Assembly (NCBI GenBank): GCA_031261785.1
Contig: JAISIZ010000013.1
Coordinates: forward strand, 1-64,000
Source of the DNA: Mediterranea sp. (in: CFB group bacteria)
GTDB taxonomy: Bacteria > Bacteroidota > Bacteroidia > Bacteroidales > Bacteroidaceae
DNA length: 64,000 nt
Reading direction: 5' to 3'
Part shown: piece after piece, positions 1 through 8,765 of the stretch
How positions within the stretch are numbered: the stretch's first letter is position 1
Layout: each line of letters starts with the position of its first letter
Translations under genes and position numbers: made by a program
Notes under the pieces: model-generated
Told to the model about the DNA's origin: nothing
The model's input: the letters and a program-made list of their open reading frames with translations, nothing else
Databases searched by the model: none

Positions 1-148
1 TCTGATTACAAAAGCTCGGGCTTTTTTCTCCATTCCCGAAATCTGATTACAAAAGCTCGGGCTTTTTTCTCCATTCCCGAAATGTGATTACAAAAGCTCG
101 GGCTTTTTTCTTCATTCCCGAAATGTGATTACAAAAGCTCGGGCTTTT
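1..148. repeat. 41-bp tandem repeat of terminator-like hairpins
   Basis: About 3.6 copies of a 41-bp unit begin at 1, 42, 83 and 124. Copies 1 and 2 are identical; copy 3 differs at two bases. Each unit carries AAAAGC-TCGG-GCTTTT followed by more T residues, the shape of a small intrinsic terminator on the plus strand. The last copy is cut short after the hairpin. The array lies downstream of the minus-strand transporter ATPase gene, and I see no gene between 149 and 393. The array may continue beyond the left edge of the window. Confidence 0.85.
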
Positions 149-393
149 AGTTTCTCGCGAATCCACGGTTGAAATTTGTCGACCTCGCGCAACCTCCATG
201 CGGTGTGCGAAGTCTTTGCGAATTAGCGAAGATTCGCTCACGGCGACGACACGGATAGTGCCGGAACTCCCCTTCTTCCCGCATACATACAGGACACAAA
301 GTCGCCACTTTACCGGCTTGTGCCATCCTGCGCCATCCTATTTTAGGCCATAAGCGGTTGGTTATCAATATGCGCAACGTGATGACGGGGCAT

Positions 394-1155
394 TCAATTT
401 TCCCCGTGCTCGTGATGGTGATGCTCCCCGAGCACGCGGTGCGGCAGCGTGCCGTGTCCCAGCAGTTCGATGGGGCAGTTGAAGTTGCGTTCGAGCCATT
501 CGGAGCTGATGGAGGTGTCGGGGTGATAGTCGAGAGTCTCGTTGACGCAGGCGATGGATTTCACCTGTTGCAGCACGGTGCCGATGTCGTGGCTCACGAG
601 GATGATGGCGCACTCCTTGTTGATCTCCGCCAGCAGCTCGTAGAGGCGTGCCTCGAACCGCTTGTCGATGTATGTGCTCGGCTCGTCGAGGATGAGAGCC
701 GATGGGTCGGAGATGATGGCACGGCCCAGGAGGGCGCGCTGGAGCTGTCCGCCGCTAAGCTGGCCGATAGCCCGCCGTTCCATCCCTTCGAGGCCCATGC
801 GGGCGATGACCTGCCGCGCTTTCTCCCGCTGCTCGGGCGTGAAACGCGCGGTAAGCGAGCGATGGGCGGCAAGGCCCGAGAGGATAACCTCCTCCACGGA
901 GATGGGAAACTTGCGGTCGAGGCTGCTGTACTGGGGCAGGTAGCCGAGCGTCTCGCAACCGGGATGGAAACGTATTTCTCCGCCCATGGGCTTCAACAGG
1001 CCGAGGACGCACTTGATGAGCGTGGTCTTCCCTCCACCGTTGGGGCCTATGATACCCAGGAAATCGCGCTCGTACACCGTGAGGTCCACGTCGCGAATCA
1101 CCGCCCGTCCGTCGTATCCGGCGGAGAGATGAGTTATTTGGATAAGTGGTCGCAT
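394..1155 (-). CDS. znuC: Metal (zinc/manganese-type) ABC transporter ATP-binding protein
   Basis: A 253-aa cytoplasmic ABC ATPase that would power metal-ion import together with the adjacent binding protein. Visible motifs are Walker A (GPNGGGKTTLIK), the ABC signature (LSGGQLQR) and Walker B with its glutamate (ALILDEPST), followed by the switch histidine in LVSHDIG. The C-terminus is histidine-rich (GEHHHHEHGEN), which fits a metal transporter. The ATG at 1155 (MRPLIQ) was chosen because homologues start there; the frame stays open far upstream through the binding-protein gene but is not protein-like. It overlaps the binding-protein gene by 22 bp, so the two are translationally coupled. 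No permease gene lies downstream. Zinc versus manganese cannot be decided here. Confidence 0.85.
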   Translation of the reverse strand: MRPLIQITHLSAGYDGRAVIRDVDLTVYERDFLGIIGPNGGGKTTLIKCVLGLLKPMGGEIRFHPGCETLGYLPQYSSLDRKFPISVEEVILSGLAAHRSLTARFTPEQREKARQVIARMGLEGMERRAIGQLSGGQLQRALLGRAIISDPSALILDEPSTYIDKRFEARLYELLAEINKECAIILVSHDIGTVLQQVKSIACVNETLDYHPDTSISSEWLERNFNCPIELLGHGTLPHRVLGEHHHHEHGEN

Positions 1156-2042
1156 GATGATGGCAAAATTAGGAGAGCGTCGGCCACTCGCAGCATTTCC
1201 CGCTCCCAGTCGTAGCTCAAGGGATTGATGGGCGTCACCGCGGTGCCGGTCTGCCGGGCGATGGTCTCGGCGTTGCGAGTGTCGAACTCGGGCTGGACGA
1301 AGATGGTGCGTATCCGCTCCGCCCGGCAGAGGTCGATCACCTGCTTGAGGTAGGCGGGCGATGGCTCCTTGCCATCCTCCTCGATAGGAACCTGGCGCAA
1401 GCCGTAGTCGCGGGCGAAGTAGGTGAGCGTGGGATGGTAGACGAGGAACGACTTGCTCGCCCCGGGGGTGGAGAGGCGCCGGCAGATGACGCTGTCGAGC
1501 CGCTGGATGCGGCGGCAGAGACTGTCGTAGCGGAGGAGGAAGTAGGCTTCGTTGCCCTTGTCGAGCTGGCAGAGCGCCCGACAGGTGTTGGAGGCGATGA
1601 GCAGGGCGTTGACAGGCGAAGTCCACACGTGCGGCTCCACGGCATGGGCGTGGATGGTGGTGTCGGCGGGAGAGTGCGCATGCGTGCCCTCCTCCTCGAT
1701 GAGGTCGATACCCTCGGAGGTGTCGAACACAGGCAGGTGCGGGGCGCTCTTCAGCAGGCGATCCATCCACGTCTGTTCGAAGCCGATGTATCCTATGCGC
1801 AGGTAAGCCTTGCTCTCCGAGAGTTCGACAAGTTGCCGCGGCACGGGATCGTAGGTCTCGGGGCTGGAGCCGCGGGGTACCATGCTCACCACGTCGAACT
1901 TCTCGCCCGCTATGGCCTGGGCGAAGTAACGTTGCGGTTCGATGGTGACCATGATGACCGGTTTTCCGTCCCTGCCGCCCGGGCGGCCACCGCAACCGGC
2001 CAGCAGCATAAGCGGAACGAGCGATAATATGACTCTTTTCAT
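1134..2042 (-). CDS. znuA: Metal ABC transporter substrate-binding lipoprotein (ZnuA-like)
   Basis: A 302-aa periplasm-facing lipoprotein that binds metal ions for the ABC importer. The N-terminus is a lipoprotein signal peptide (LVPLMLLAGCGG, lipobox LAGC). The mature part has the cluster A-1 layout, with a histidine-rich stretch near residues 118-135 (THAHSP...IHAHAVEPHVW) and the later metal-ligand region around YHPTLTYFARDYGL. It is the first gene of a two-gene unit and overlaps the ATPase gene by 22 bp. GGAAG sits just upstream of the ATG as a weak ribosome site. Zinc is the likeliest substrate, but this family also includes manganese binders. Confidence 0.85.
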   Translation of the reverse strand: MKRVILSLVPLMLLAGCGGRPGGRDGKPVIMVTIEPQRYFAQAIAGEKFDVVSMVPRGSSPETYDPVPRQLVELSESKAYLRIGYIGFEQTWMDRLLKSAPHLPVFDTSEGIDLIEEEGTHAHSPADTTIHAHAVEPHVWTSPVNALLIASNTCRALCQLDKGNEAYFLLRYDSLCRRIQRLDSVICRRLSTPGASKSFLVYHPTLTYFARDYGLRQVPIEEDGKEPSPAYLKQVIDLCRAERIRTIFVQPEFDTRNAETIARQTGTAVTPINPLSYDWEREMLRVADALLILPSSCDHLSK

Positions 2043-2097
2043 TGTCTTCCTTTCGTTATATCATTAAAACGGTATGTCGCGCGCGTTTGTTCCCCCA

Positions 2098-2577
2098 TCA
2101 GCCCCCTATCGCGTCCCAAGCCTCCATGAACACGTACATCAGGAGGAGGTAGCGCGCCAGCTTGCCCGCGAACATGGCACCCAGCGTGATCCACGTGTCG
2201 CTCCGCATGAAGCCCAGGGCGATGGCGATGGCCTCGCCCACGAAGGGGAGGAAAGTGAAGAAGGCCATCAGCGCGCCCTTGCCTTGCAGGAAGGCTGTGG
2301 TACGCTCCACCTTCTCCCGCTTCACCTTGAAGTACTTCTCTATCCAGTCCGTCTTCCCCAGCCGTCCCATGTAGTAGCAGGTCATGCCGCCGACGGTGTT
2401 GCCCAAGGCGGCGGCCATGAGGCAGGCCACGGGGTTCAGCCCGAGCTTGACGAGGGCGACCAGCACCACCTCCGAGGCGAAGGGCACGATGCTTCCGGCC
2501 AGCAGGGCGGAGAGGAACAGCCCCGGCAATCCCCATTGGATGAGGAGCCGCGTGAGGGTATCTACAAAAGCGTCCAT
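2098..2577 (-). CDS. YqaA-type VTT-domain membrane protein
   Basis: A 159-aa polytopic inner-membrane protein of the small YqaA branch of the SNARE-associated/VTT (DedA-like) superfamily. The signature is the re-entrant segment PFASEVVLVALVKLGLNPVA and the second half GALMAFFTFLPFVGEAIAIALGF, which surround a charged cytosolic loop (KYFKVKREKVERT). The start at 2577 (MDAFVDTLTR) gives the usual family length; the frame stays open upstream but reads through the neighbouring gene. It overlaps the upstream membrane-protein gene by 16 bp, suggesting coupled translation. Family members are linked to lipid scrambling and envelope homeostasis, but no substrate can be read from the sequence. Confidence 0.8.
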   Translation of the reverse strand: MDAFVDTLTRLLIQWGLPGLFLSALLAGSIVPFASEVVLVALVKLGLNPVACLMAAALGNTVGGMTCYYMGRLGKTDWIEKYFKVKREKVERTTAFLQGKGALMAFFTFLPFVGEAIAIALGFMRSDTWITLGAMFAGKLARYLLLMYVFMEAWDAIGG

Positions 2578-3575
2578 GTGTTGAAAGCCAGCAGGACGGC
2601 AAGTCCCAGGAGCGAAAGGATGAACAATACATTGGACGTACGGCTTCCCGTGAGCATGAAGAAGTGCGCGATGAGTACGCTGCCGCATACCATGAGTTGC
2701 GGCAGCAGGTTGTCGCAATACATGGGTTGCAGAAGGATGACGAAGAAGAGGAAGAACGTCTGGTCGATGAGGGAACGCAGGTAGGCGCGGGTGCGTATGT
2801 TGTCGTCCAGGCCGCTGGCCACGCTATGGGCGGTGCTGATAACCGAAAACACGAACAGGTAGCCCAGTATGGCCCATTGCCAGGAAGTGAGCAGGGAGAG
2901 GTCGAAAGGCTTGCCCAACTCCACAATCTGGCGGAACGGCTGGTAGAACAGCTCCATCCGGCCGTGGTAAACGGCATGGGCCAACAGGAACCAATAGGGC
3001 AAAGCCCACCCTACCACGGCGGCGAAAAAGCTGCGCCACGTGAGCGACTGGAAGCGGTAGGCCTCCAAGATCCAAAGGACAAAGAGCAGCGTGAACGGCG
3101 GGAAAAAGAGGCTCCCCACACCGATGGCGAAGAAAGCGTAGAAGAGCGACACCATGGGACGCGAACGTTGGTAGCTGCCGAAGAGGAAATAGATGGCTAC
3201 CAGGAACGCCATGGCGACGGCGGCGCCATCGTAGAGCTGGTGCATCGCCGGACAGACGGCTACCAGCAGGAAGTAGACGCCCGTCTGCATGGTGGCCCTC
3301 GTGCGGATGATGCCGAACCGATTGTTCAGTCCCACGAGGAAATAGCCTATGGCGCCATAGACGAGGAAGCTGGCCAAGGTATTCGCCCATGCGGGGAGAT
3401 ACCCGCTCAGTCCCTCCCACAGGAAGGAGGCTGGCGCGCTGCCGGCCGGAGCCTGTAGCCGCGGCGTCAAGAAGTAGATCAATAGCCAGGAAATGGCGCA
3501 CAGGCCGATGACCACGGATAGCGTGAATCGGCCCGTAGTGACGCGGTATTGCAGTCGTCTCCTTCTTCGTCTCAT
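2562..3575 (-). CDS. Polytopic membrane protein of unknown function
   Basis: A 337-aa integral membrane protein with an Arg-rich N-terminus (MRRRRRRLQYR) and about nine to ten predicted hydrophobic segments, for example TLSVVIGLCAISWLLIYFL, ANTLASFLVYGAIGYFLVGL and NVLFILSLLGLAVLLAFNTW. No catalytic motif is visible. It resembles uncharacterised Bacteroidetes membrane proteins (the DUF6427 type came to mind, but I cannot confirm this). It is the first gene of a two-gene unit with the VTT protein, overlapping it by 16 bp. The positive-inside rule places the N-terminus in the cytoplasm. Confidence 0.75.
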   Translation of the reverse strand: MRRRRRRLQYRVTTGRFTLSVVIGLCAISWLLIYFLTPRLQAPAGSAPASFLWEGLSGYLPAWANTLASFLVYGAIGYFLVGLNNRFGIIRTRATMQTGVYFLLVAVCPAMHQLYDGAAVAMAFLVAIYFLFGSYQRSRPMVSLFYAFFAIGVGSLFFPPFTLLFVLWILEAYRFQSLTWRSFFAAVVGWALPYWFLLAHAVYHGRMELFYQPFRQIVELGKPFDLSLLTSWQWAILGYLFVFSVISTAHSVASGLDDNIRTRAYLRSLIDQTFFLFFVILLQPMYCDNLLPQLMVCGSVLIAHFFMLTGSRTSNVLFILSLLGLAVLLAFNTWTLL

Positions 3576-3624
3576 TGTCGTGATGGCACGTGGCGCGGGA
3601 TTCCTTCCTTAGTCCGATGTTGGT

Positions 3625-4908
3625 TTACAGGTCGAACCCGATGTCGCGGCGGAAATACTTCTTGTCGAAATCGATCATCTCCGCCACGCCGTAGCTCCGC
3701 GCCAAGGCTTCCTCCTTGGTATCGCCATAGGAGCAGACGGCGATCACCCGTCCGCCGTTGGTCACTATCTGTCCGTCTTTCAGTGCCGTGCCGGCATGGA
3801 AGAGTACGCTATCCGTGGCTGCCGCGCGCTCCAGGCCGCTGATGGGAAACCCTTTCGCGTAAGCCTCGGGATAGCCGCCGCTCACCAGGATGACACAGGC
3901 GGCCGAGCGCGGGTCTTCCACCAGCGTCGTCTCGTCGAGGCGGCCGGTGGCCACGCCCTGGAGCAATTCCACCAAGTCGCTCCGCACACGCAGCATCACG
4001 CTCTCGGTCTCGGGATCGCCCATGCGGACGTTATACTCAATCACCATCGGCTCCCCCTTCACGCTGATGAGGCCAAGGAAGATGAATCCCTTGTAGACGA
4101 TGCCTTCGGCCTTCAGCCCGCGGATGGTGGGGTCGATGACGCGGACGCGCACCTTCTCCATGAAGGCGGCGTCGGCAAACGGCACGGGAGTGACGCTGCC
4201 CATGCCACCGGTGTTCAGGCCGGTGTCGCCCTCGCCCACACGCTTGTAGTCCTTGGCCACGGGAAGCACCTTGTAGTGCTCTCCGTCGGTAAGCACGAAG
4301 ACGGAACACTCGATGCCGCTAAGGAACTCCTCGATGACGACCGTGGCCGAGGCTTCGCCAAACATGCCGTCGAGCATCTGGCGCAGCTCCCGCCTCGCCT
4401 CGTCGAGCGTGGGAAGGATGAGCACGCCCTTGCCGGCGCATAGCCCGTCGGCCTTCAGCACGTAGGGCGGGGCGAGGGTGTCGAGAAAGGCCAGCCCCTC
4501 GTCGAGGGTGGCGGTGGTGACGCTCTTGTAACGGGCGGTGGGGATGCCGTGGCGCATCATGAAGCCTTTGGCGAACTCCTTGCTACCCTCCAGCTCCGCG
4601 CCCTTGGCGGAGGGACCGATGACGGCCACGCGCCGCAGCTCAGCGCGCTCCTGGAAATAATCGTAGATGCCCCGCACCAACGGGTCTTCGGGACCTACCA
4701 CCACCATGTCCACGCTTTCGCGCAGGACGAAGGCGGCGATGGCGTCGAAATCGGTGGCACGCAGGTCGACGTTCGTCGCCACGGCAGCCGTACCGGCGTT
4801 GCCCGGGGCGATGAATAGCTTCTCCACTTTTTCGCTTTGGGCGATTTTCCAAGCCAACGCATGCTCGCGGCCGCCCGAACCTAATAACAGTATCTTCATT
4901 TTATTCAT
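3625..4908 (-). CDS. purD: Phosphoribosylamine-glycine ligase (GARS)
   Basis: A 427-aa cytoplasmic enzyme that joins phosphoribosylamine and glycine with ATP, the second step of de novo purine synthesis. The N-terminal nucleotide-fold signature ([17 protein letters not shown]) is followed by the ATP-grasp domain ([15 protein letters not shown]), the GARS signature (RMGDPETE) and a C-terminal barrel-like domain. The length is typical of monofunctional PurD. Two starts are possible, 4908 (MNKMKILL) or 4899 (MKILL). Eight consecutive G residues (4926-4933) lie just upstream. It appears to be transcribed alone, with no purine gene beside it. Confidence 0.95.
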   Translation of the reverse strand: MNKMKILLLGSGGREHALAWKIAQSEKVEKLFIAPGNAGTAAVATNVDLRATDFDAIAAFVLRESVDMVVVGPEDPLVRGIYDYFQERAELRRVAVIGPSAKGAELEGSKEFAKGFMMRHGIPTARYKSVTTATLDEGLAFLDTLAPPYVLKADGLCAGKGVLILPTLDEARRELRQMLDGMFGEASATVVIEEFLSGIECSVFVLTDGEHYKVLPVAKDYKRVGEGDTGLNTGGMGSVTPVPFADAAFMEKVRVRVIDPTIRGLKAEGIVYKGFIFLGLISVKGEPMVIEYNVRMGDPETESVMLRVRSDLVELLQGVATGRLDETTLVEDPRSAACVILVSGGYPEAYAKGFPISGLERAAATDSVLFHAGTALKDGQIVTNGGRVIAVCSYGDTKEEALARSYGVAEMIDFDKKYFRRDIGFDL

Positions 4909-4959
4909 TATATGTAGGTCGGCAAGGGGGGGGATTCCCTGGTCTCCTTGTCTACTCCA

Positions 4960-7101
4960 TTACAAATATTGTTCGAAATAGCGGGTGATCTTCTCGTGCA
5001 GGTGCACGCGGTCGCGTCCCGCCACGTTGTGCTTATGCCCGGGATAGATAAACAAGTCGGGATAGGTCCGGGCATCCACGCAAGCCTTGATGAACGAGAG
5101 GGTATGCTGCGGCACGCAGGTGTCGTCGTGGTCGTCGTGGATGAGGAGGAGGTGTCCCTTTAGCTGTCCGGCCAGGTTCTTGAGGTCGCACTCCTCGTAT
5201 CCCGCGGGATTGCTCTGCGGAGTGTCCATGTAACGTTCGCCGTACATCACCTCGTAGTATGCCCAGTCGATGACGGGTCCGCCCGCCACGCCCACTTTGT
5301 AGAGGTCGGGGTAACGCAGCATCAGGGCGGTGGTCATGTGTCCGCCGAAGCTCCACCCGTGCACGCCTATGCGGTCGGCGTCCACGTAGGGGAGCGACCG
5401 CAGGAACTTCACGCCCTCGACCTGGTCCTTGCCCTCCTCCACGCCCAGGTGGCGGAAGGTGACGTTCTCGAAGGCCAGCCCGCGTCCCGAGCTGCCCCGG
5501 TTATCGAGGGTGAACATGATGTATCCCTTGCCGGCCATGTAGATGTCCCATCCCCGGGCGCCGTTCTGCCAGCCGCCGGTAACCATTTGCGCGTGCGGTC
5601 CTCCGTAGACGTAGACGATGACGGGATACTTCCGCGCGGGATCGAAGTTGGCAGGCTTGACGAGGCGGTAGTTCAGGTCGGTCACGCCGTCGGCCGCCTT
5701 GATGGTACCTGTCTCTATGCTGGGCATCAGGTATCCGGCGTAGGGATCCTTGGCCGTCAGCAGGTTGACGTGCCTGAAATTCCTCGTGTCCACGATGTCG
5801 ATGACGCGAGGCTCCGTCTTGGTGGAGTAACGGTCGATGAGGTACTGGCCCGACGGGCTAAGCAGTCCGCCGTGAACGCTCTCCGCGCAACTGGCGAAGG
5901 GACGGTTCATCTTCCCGTTGTCCACCTTCACGCTGAAGTGCCCGCTCCTCATGCCGTTCATGGCAGTGAAGACGACCTCTTTGCGCGCGGCATTGAAGCC
6001 CAGCAGCTCGCTCACCAACCAAGGGCCTTCGGTGAGCCGCGTCATTCGCCTCTTCTTGGTGTCGAAGACGTAGAGATGGTTGTAACCGTCCTGCTGGCTC
6101 TGGTAGATAAACCTGGAGGAATCCCACGGCAGGAAGGCGATGGGATGCTGCGGCTCCACGTATTTGGGGTGCCTCTCCTCGTACACGGTCCTCATCAGCT
6201 TGCCCGTCTGCGCGTCGTACTGGCAGAGCAGGGCGTCGTTCTGGTCGCGGTTCAGCTCGATGAGGAACAGGCTCTCGCCGTCGGGCGACCAGCTGATGTT
6301 GGTGAAATAGCGGTTGGTGGGGTCGCCGGTATCCAGGTAGACCACCTTCTCGGTGGCGATATTGTAGATGCCCACCGATACCTTGTGGCTGGTCATGCCC
6401 GCCATGGGGTAGCGTATGTTGTTGAGCGCGCCGATGGTGGCGGTGATGTCGACCAACGGATATTGCGCCACCATGCTCTCGTCCATGCGATAGAAGGCGA
6501 GCCGGCGTCCCCTTGGACTCCAGAACGTCCCCTTGTGTATGCCGAACTCGTTGCGGTGGACCGATTGCCCGCACACTATTCCATCGGGTTCCTTGGTCAC
6601 GGCACGGCCGTCGATATAGAGGTTGTTGCCTATGGTGTAGGCCACGCTGCCGTTCTCGGCGCAGTAGTCCTTGTTGGCGGCTTGGCGCGGCATGGCGCGC
6701 ACGCTGGTTACCTTGTTCTCCCGGAAGTCGTACACCATGTATCTCTCGGGCAGGGTAAGCAGCATCTGCGGCTTGTCGGGCCAGAGGAAGCGTACGGATT
6801 GCAGGTGCGAGAGCTTGCCGAGGCTCCTCGCTTCCAAAGCCAGGTTCACTTGCGCGCGGGTGACGAGCATGCTCTTCTCGCCCGTCTGGGGGTGTACGGT
6901 GTAGATGGTGTCGATGCCTGGCCAGACGCACTCGTCGTTCCACCATTGCAAACCGTAGATATTCTCCGCGTAGCGGTAGCTGTCGCCGCCGGGAATCAAC
7001 TCTTCCAGCGTCGGCGTCCTGTTTCCTTGTGCCATAATCGTCATTCCTAAGGGTAACGCCATCAGCAACGCCGCCATGGCTTTCTTTCCAATACTGTTCA
7101 T
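4960..7101 (-). CDS. S9 family dipeptidyl-peptidase IV-type serine peptidase
   Basis: A 713-aa exported peptidase that would remove dipeptides, typically Xaa-Pro, from peptide N-termini. It has an N-terminal signal peptide (KKAMAALLMALPLGMTIMAQG), a long beta-propeller domain (residues ~30-470) and a C-terminal alpha/beta-hydrolase domain. The nucleophile is Ser584 in HGWSFGGHM; the Asp of the triad is probably in IHDDHDDTC and the His in YPGHKHNV near the C-terminus. The length matches bacterial DPP IV. DPP IV enzymes of this order serve peptide scavenging in the periplasm. It stands alone between purD and the RNA methyltransferase gene. Confidence 0.9.
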   Translation of the reverse strand: MNSIGKKAMAALLMALPLGMTIMAQGNRTPTLEELIPGGDSYRYAENIYGLQWWNDECVWPGIDTIYTVHPQTGEKSMLVTRAQVNLALEARSLGKLSHLQSVRFLWPDKPQMLLTLPERYMVYDFRENKVTSVRAMPRQAANKDYCAENGSVAYTIGNNLYIDGRAVTKEPDGIVCGQSVHRNEFGIHKGTFWSPRGRRLAFYRMDESMVAQYPLVDITATIGALNNIRYPMAGMTSHKVSVGIYNIATEKVVYLDTGDPTNRYFTNISWSPDGESLFLIELNRDQNDALLCQYDAQTGKLMRTVYEERHPKYVEPQHPIAFLPWDSSRFIYQSQQDGYNHLYVFDTKKRRMTRLTEGPWLVSELLGFNAARKEVVFTAMNGMRSGHFSVKVDNGKMNRPFASCAESVHGGLLSPSGQYLIDRYSTKTEPRVIDIVDTRNFRHVNLLTAKDPYAGYLMPSIETGTIKAADGVTDLNYRLVKPANFDPARKYPVIVYVYGGPHAQMVTGGWQNGARGWDIYMAGKGYIMFTLDNRGSSGRGLAFENVTFRHLGVEEGKDQVEGVKFLRSLPYVDADRIGVHGWSFGGHMTTALMLRYPDLYKVGVAGGPVIDWAYYEVMYGERYMDTPQSNPAGYEECDLKNLAGQLKGHLLLIHDDHDDTCVPQHTLSFIKACVDARTYPDLFIYPGHKHNVAGRDRVHLHEKITRYFEQYL

Positions 7102-7180
7102 AGCTTTTCTTTATTATTAGTAGGTTTAAATCCTTTTTTGTCCAACACCGCGCGTGGAGGCGTTGGGTTCCGCTTCATAG

Positions 7181-8725
7181 CTATTCCTCCCCTTTCTTGT
7201 TTTCCGGAATCCTCGGTTCCCGGTTGCCCTTGAATTCGCGGGGAGCTTTCGATTCCCGCCTCTTCTGGTAATCGTCACCGTAGGCCCGCCTCTCTTTATA
7301 GTCGTCTCCGTAGGATCGCCTCTCTTTATGGTCATCACCGTAGGATCGCCTCTCTTTATGGTCGTCTCCGTAGGATCGCCTCTCTTTGTGGTCGTCGCCG
7401 TAGGCTCGTCTCTCCTTGTGGTCGTCGCCGTAGGCCCGCCTCTCCTTATGGTCGCGGCGGAATTCGCCGTCTTCCCTGCCGCGGGGTTTGAACTCCTTAC
7501 GCTCGCGGCTCCGGGGGGCGAAGCCCTCCCTGTCGGCATAGGGCCTTTCGTCCCTGCCCTCTTCCGCCGCCTCGTGCGCCTTGTAGTCGCGGTATTTGCC
7601 GTCGAAGATTTCGTATTTGCGGAACTCGCACTCCAGCGCGCCATTGAAGAGGGGGACGCGTTGGCTGGCTTTCAGCCCGATCTCGTCGAAGCACTCCTCC
7701 CGATAGGAGAGCACCCAAGCCTCGCCTCCCACGAAGGCGTGCTTGAAGCGTTCGCCGATCATCTGGTAGAGGCCCAGGAGGTTGTTGGAAGAGATGCGCT
7801 CCCCGTAGGGGGGGTTGGTGATGATGATGGATTTCTCCGCGGGTTGCTCGAACTGCTGGAAAGGTTGCAACTTCAGCGTCACGTCCTTCGATACGCCGGC
7901 CGCCTTGATGTTGCGCGTGGCGATATCGTGCGCTTTCGGGCTATTGTCGTAGCCGTAGATGTGATGGACGAACTCCCGCTCCTCGCTGTCGTCGTTGTAT
8001 ATCTCGTCGAACATGTCGGCGTCGAAGTCGGCCCACTTCTCGAAGGCGAATCCCTTGCGGAACACTCCCGGCGCGACGTTGCGGGCAATCAGGGCCGCCT
8101 CGATGGGTATGGTGCCCGATCCGCAGAAGGGGTCGATGAGGTCGCGCTCGCCCCGCCAGCCGGTCATGAGTATCATGCCAGCGGCCAGCACCTCGTTGAG
8201 CGGTGCCTCCACGGCCTCTTGCCGGTAGCCGCGTCGATGGAGCGACTCGCCCGAGGAGTCGAGCGAGAGGGTGCAGTCGGTCTGCGCGATGTGTATGTTG
8301 AGCAGCACCTCGGGCTTGTTGATGCGCACCGACGGGCGTTCGCCCGTTTTCTCTCGGAAGTAGTCGGCTATGGCGTCTTTCACCTTGTAGGAGACGAACT
8401 TGGAATGGCGGAACTCCTCGCTGAACACCACGGCGTCGATGGCGAACGTCTTGCGCGTGTCGAGGAACTCCTCCCACGGGATTTCCTGCACGCGGGCGTA
8501 GACCTCGTCGGCGTCTTTCGCCTTGAAGTGCTTGATGGGTTTCAGGATGCGGATGGCCGTGCGGAGGCAGAAATTAGCCTTGTACATCATGCGTTTGTCG
8601 CCGGTGAACGACACCATGCGCCGGCCGATCGCTATGTTGTCGGCTCCCAGCGCGGTCAGTTCTTCGGCCAGGATCTCTTCCAGCCCCTGGAAGGTCTTGG
8701 CTATCATTTCGAATTGTTCGCTCAT
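7181..8725 (-). CDS. THUMP-domain class I SAM-dependent RNA methyltransferase with repeat tail
   Basis: A 514-aa protein whose first ~380 residues match the YpsC/RlmL-N type that methylates guanosine in 23S rRNA. It has an N-terminal ferredoxin-like and THUMP region (residues ~1-160), the SAM-binding signature DPFCGSGTIPIEAALIARN, and the catalytic motif NPPYGERI. The remaining ~130 residues are a highly charged, low-complexity tail rich in Arg, Lys, Glu and Asp, with a 10-residue repeat built on GDDHKERRAY. Such tails are common on Bacteroidetes RNA enzymes and probably bind RNA. The exact target base cannot be read here. Confidence 0.88.
   Translation of the reverse strand: MSEQFEMIAKTFQGLEEILAEELTALGADNIAIGRRMVSFTGDKRMMYKANFCLRTAIRILKPIKHFKAKDADEVYARVQEIPWEEFLDTRKTFAIDAVVFSEEFRHSKFVSYKVKDAIADYFREKTGERPSVRINKPEVLLNIHIAQTDCTLSLDSSGESLHRRGYRQEAVEAPLNEVLAAGMILMTGWRGERDLIDPFCGSGTIPIEAALIARNVAPGVFRKGFAFEKWADFDADMFDEIYNDDSEEREFVHHIYGYDNSPKAHDIATRNIKAAGVSKDVTLKLQPFQQFEQPAEKSIIITNPPYGERISSNNLLGLYQMIGERFKHAFVGGEAWVLSYREECFDEIGLKASQRVPLFNGALECEFRKYEIFDGKYRDYKAHEAAEEGRDERPYADREGFAPRSRERKEFKPRGREDGEFRRDHKERRAYGDDHKERRAYGDDHKERRSYGDDHKERRSYGDDHKERRSYGDDYKERRAYGDDYQKRRESKAPREFKGNREPRIPENKKGEE
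7261..7455 (-). repeat. 30-bp in-frame tandem repeat encoding GDDHKERR(A/S)Y
   Basis: About 6.5 copies of a 30-bp unit lie inside the 3' part of the RNA methyltransferase gene (clean units at 7291, 7321, 7351, 7381 and 7411, with diverged ones on both sides). Because 30 is a multiple of three, copy-number change would lengthen or shorten the basic tail without breaking the frame. Neighbouring units differ at only a few bases, consistent with recent slippage or unequal exchange. Confidence 0.9.
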
Positions 8726-8765
8726 AATAAGTATATGTGTGGAATATATGTCTTCTGTACCGTCG

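Noticed and set aside
54..160. Reading the array hairpins as operators
   Set aside because: Each hairpin is followed by a T-run and the spacing is the full 41-bp repeat, so a terminator-like nature is simpler.
47..377. Two short minus-strand frames across the hairpin array and the gap after it
   Set aside because: One is a translation of the 41-bp repeat; neither has a ribosome site or protein-like composition.
1156..1995. Upstream extension of the ABC ATPase frame through the whole binding-protein gene (533-aa frame)
   Set aside because: The extra part is Arg/His/Pro-rich without motifs and lies opposite a clear lipoprotein reading frame; it is a high-GC shadow.
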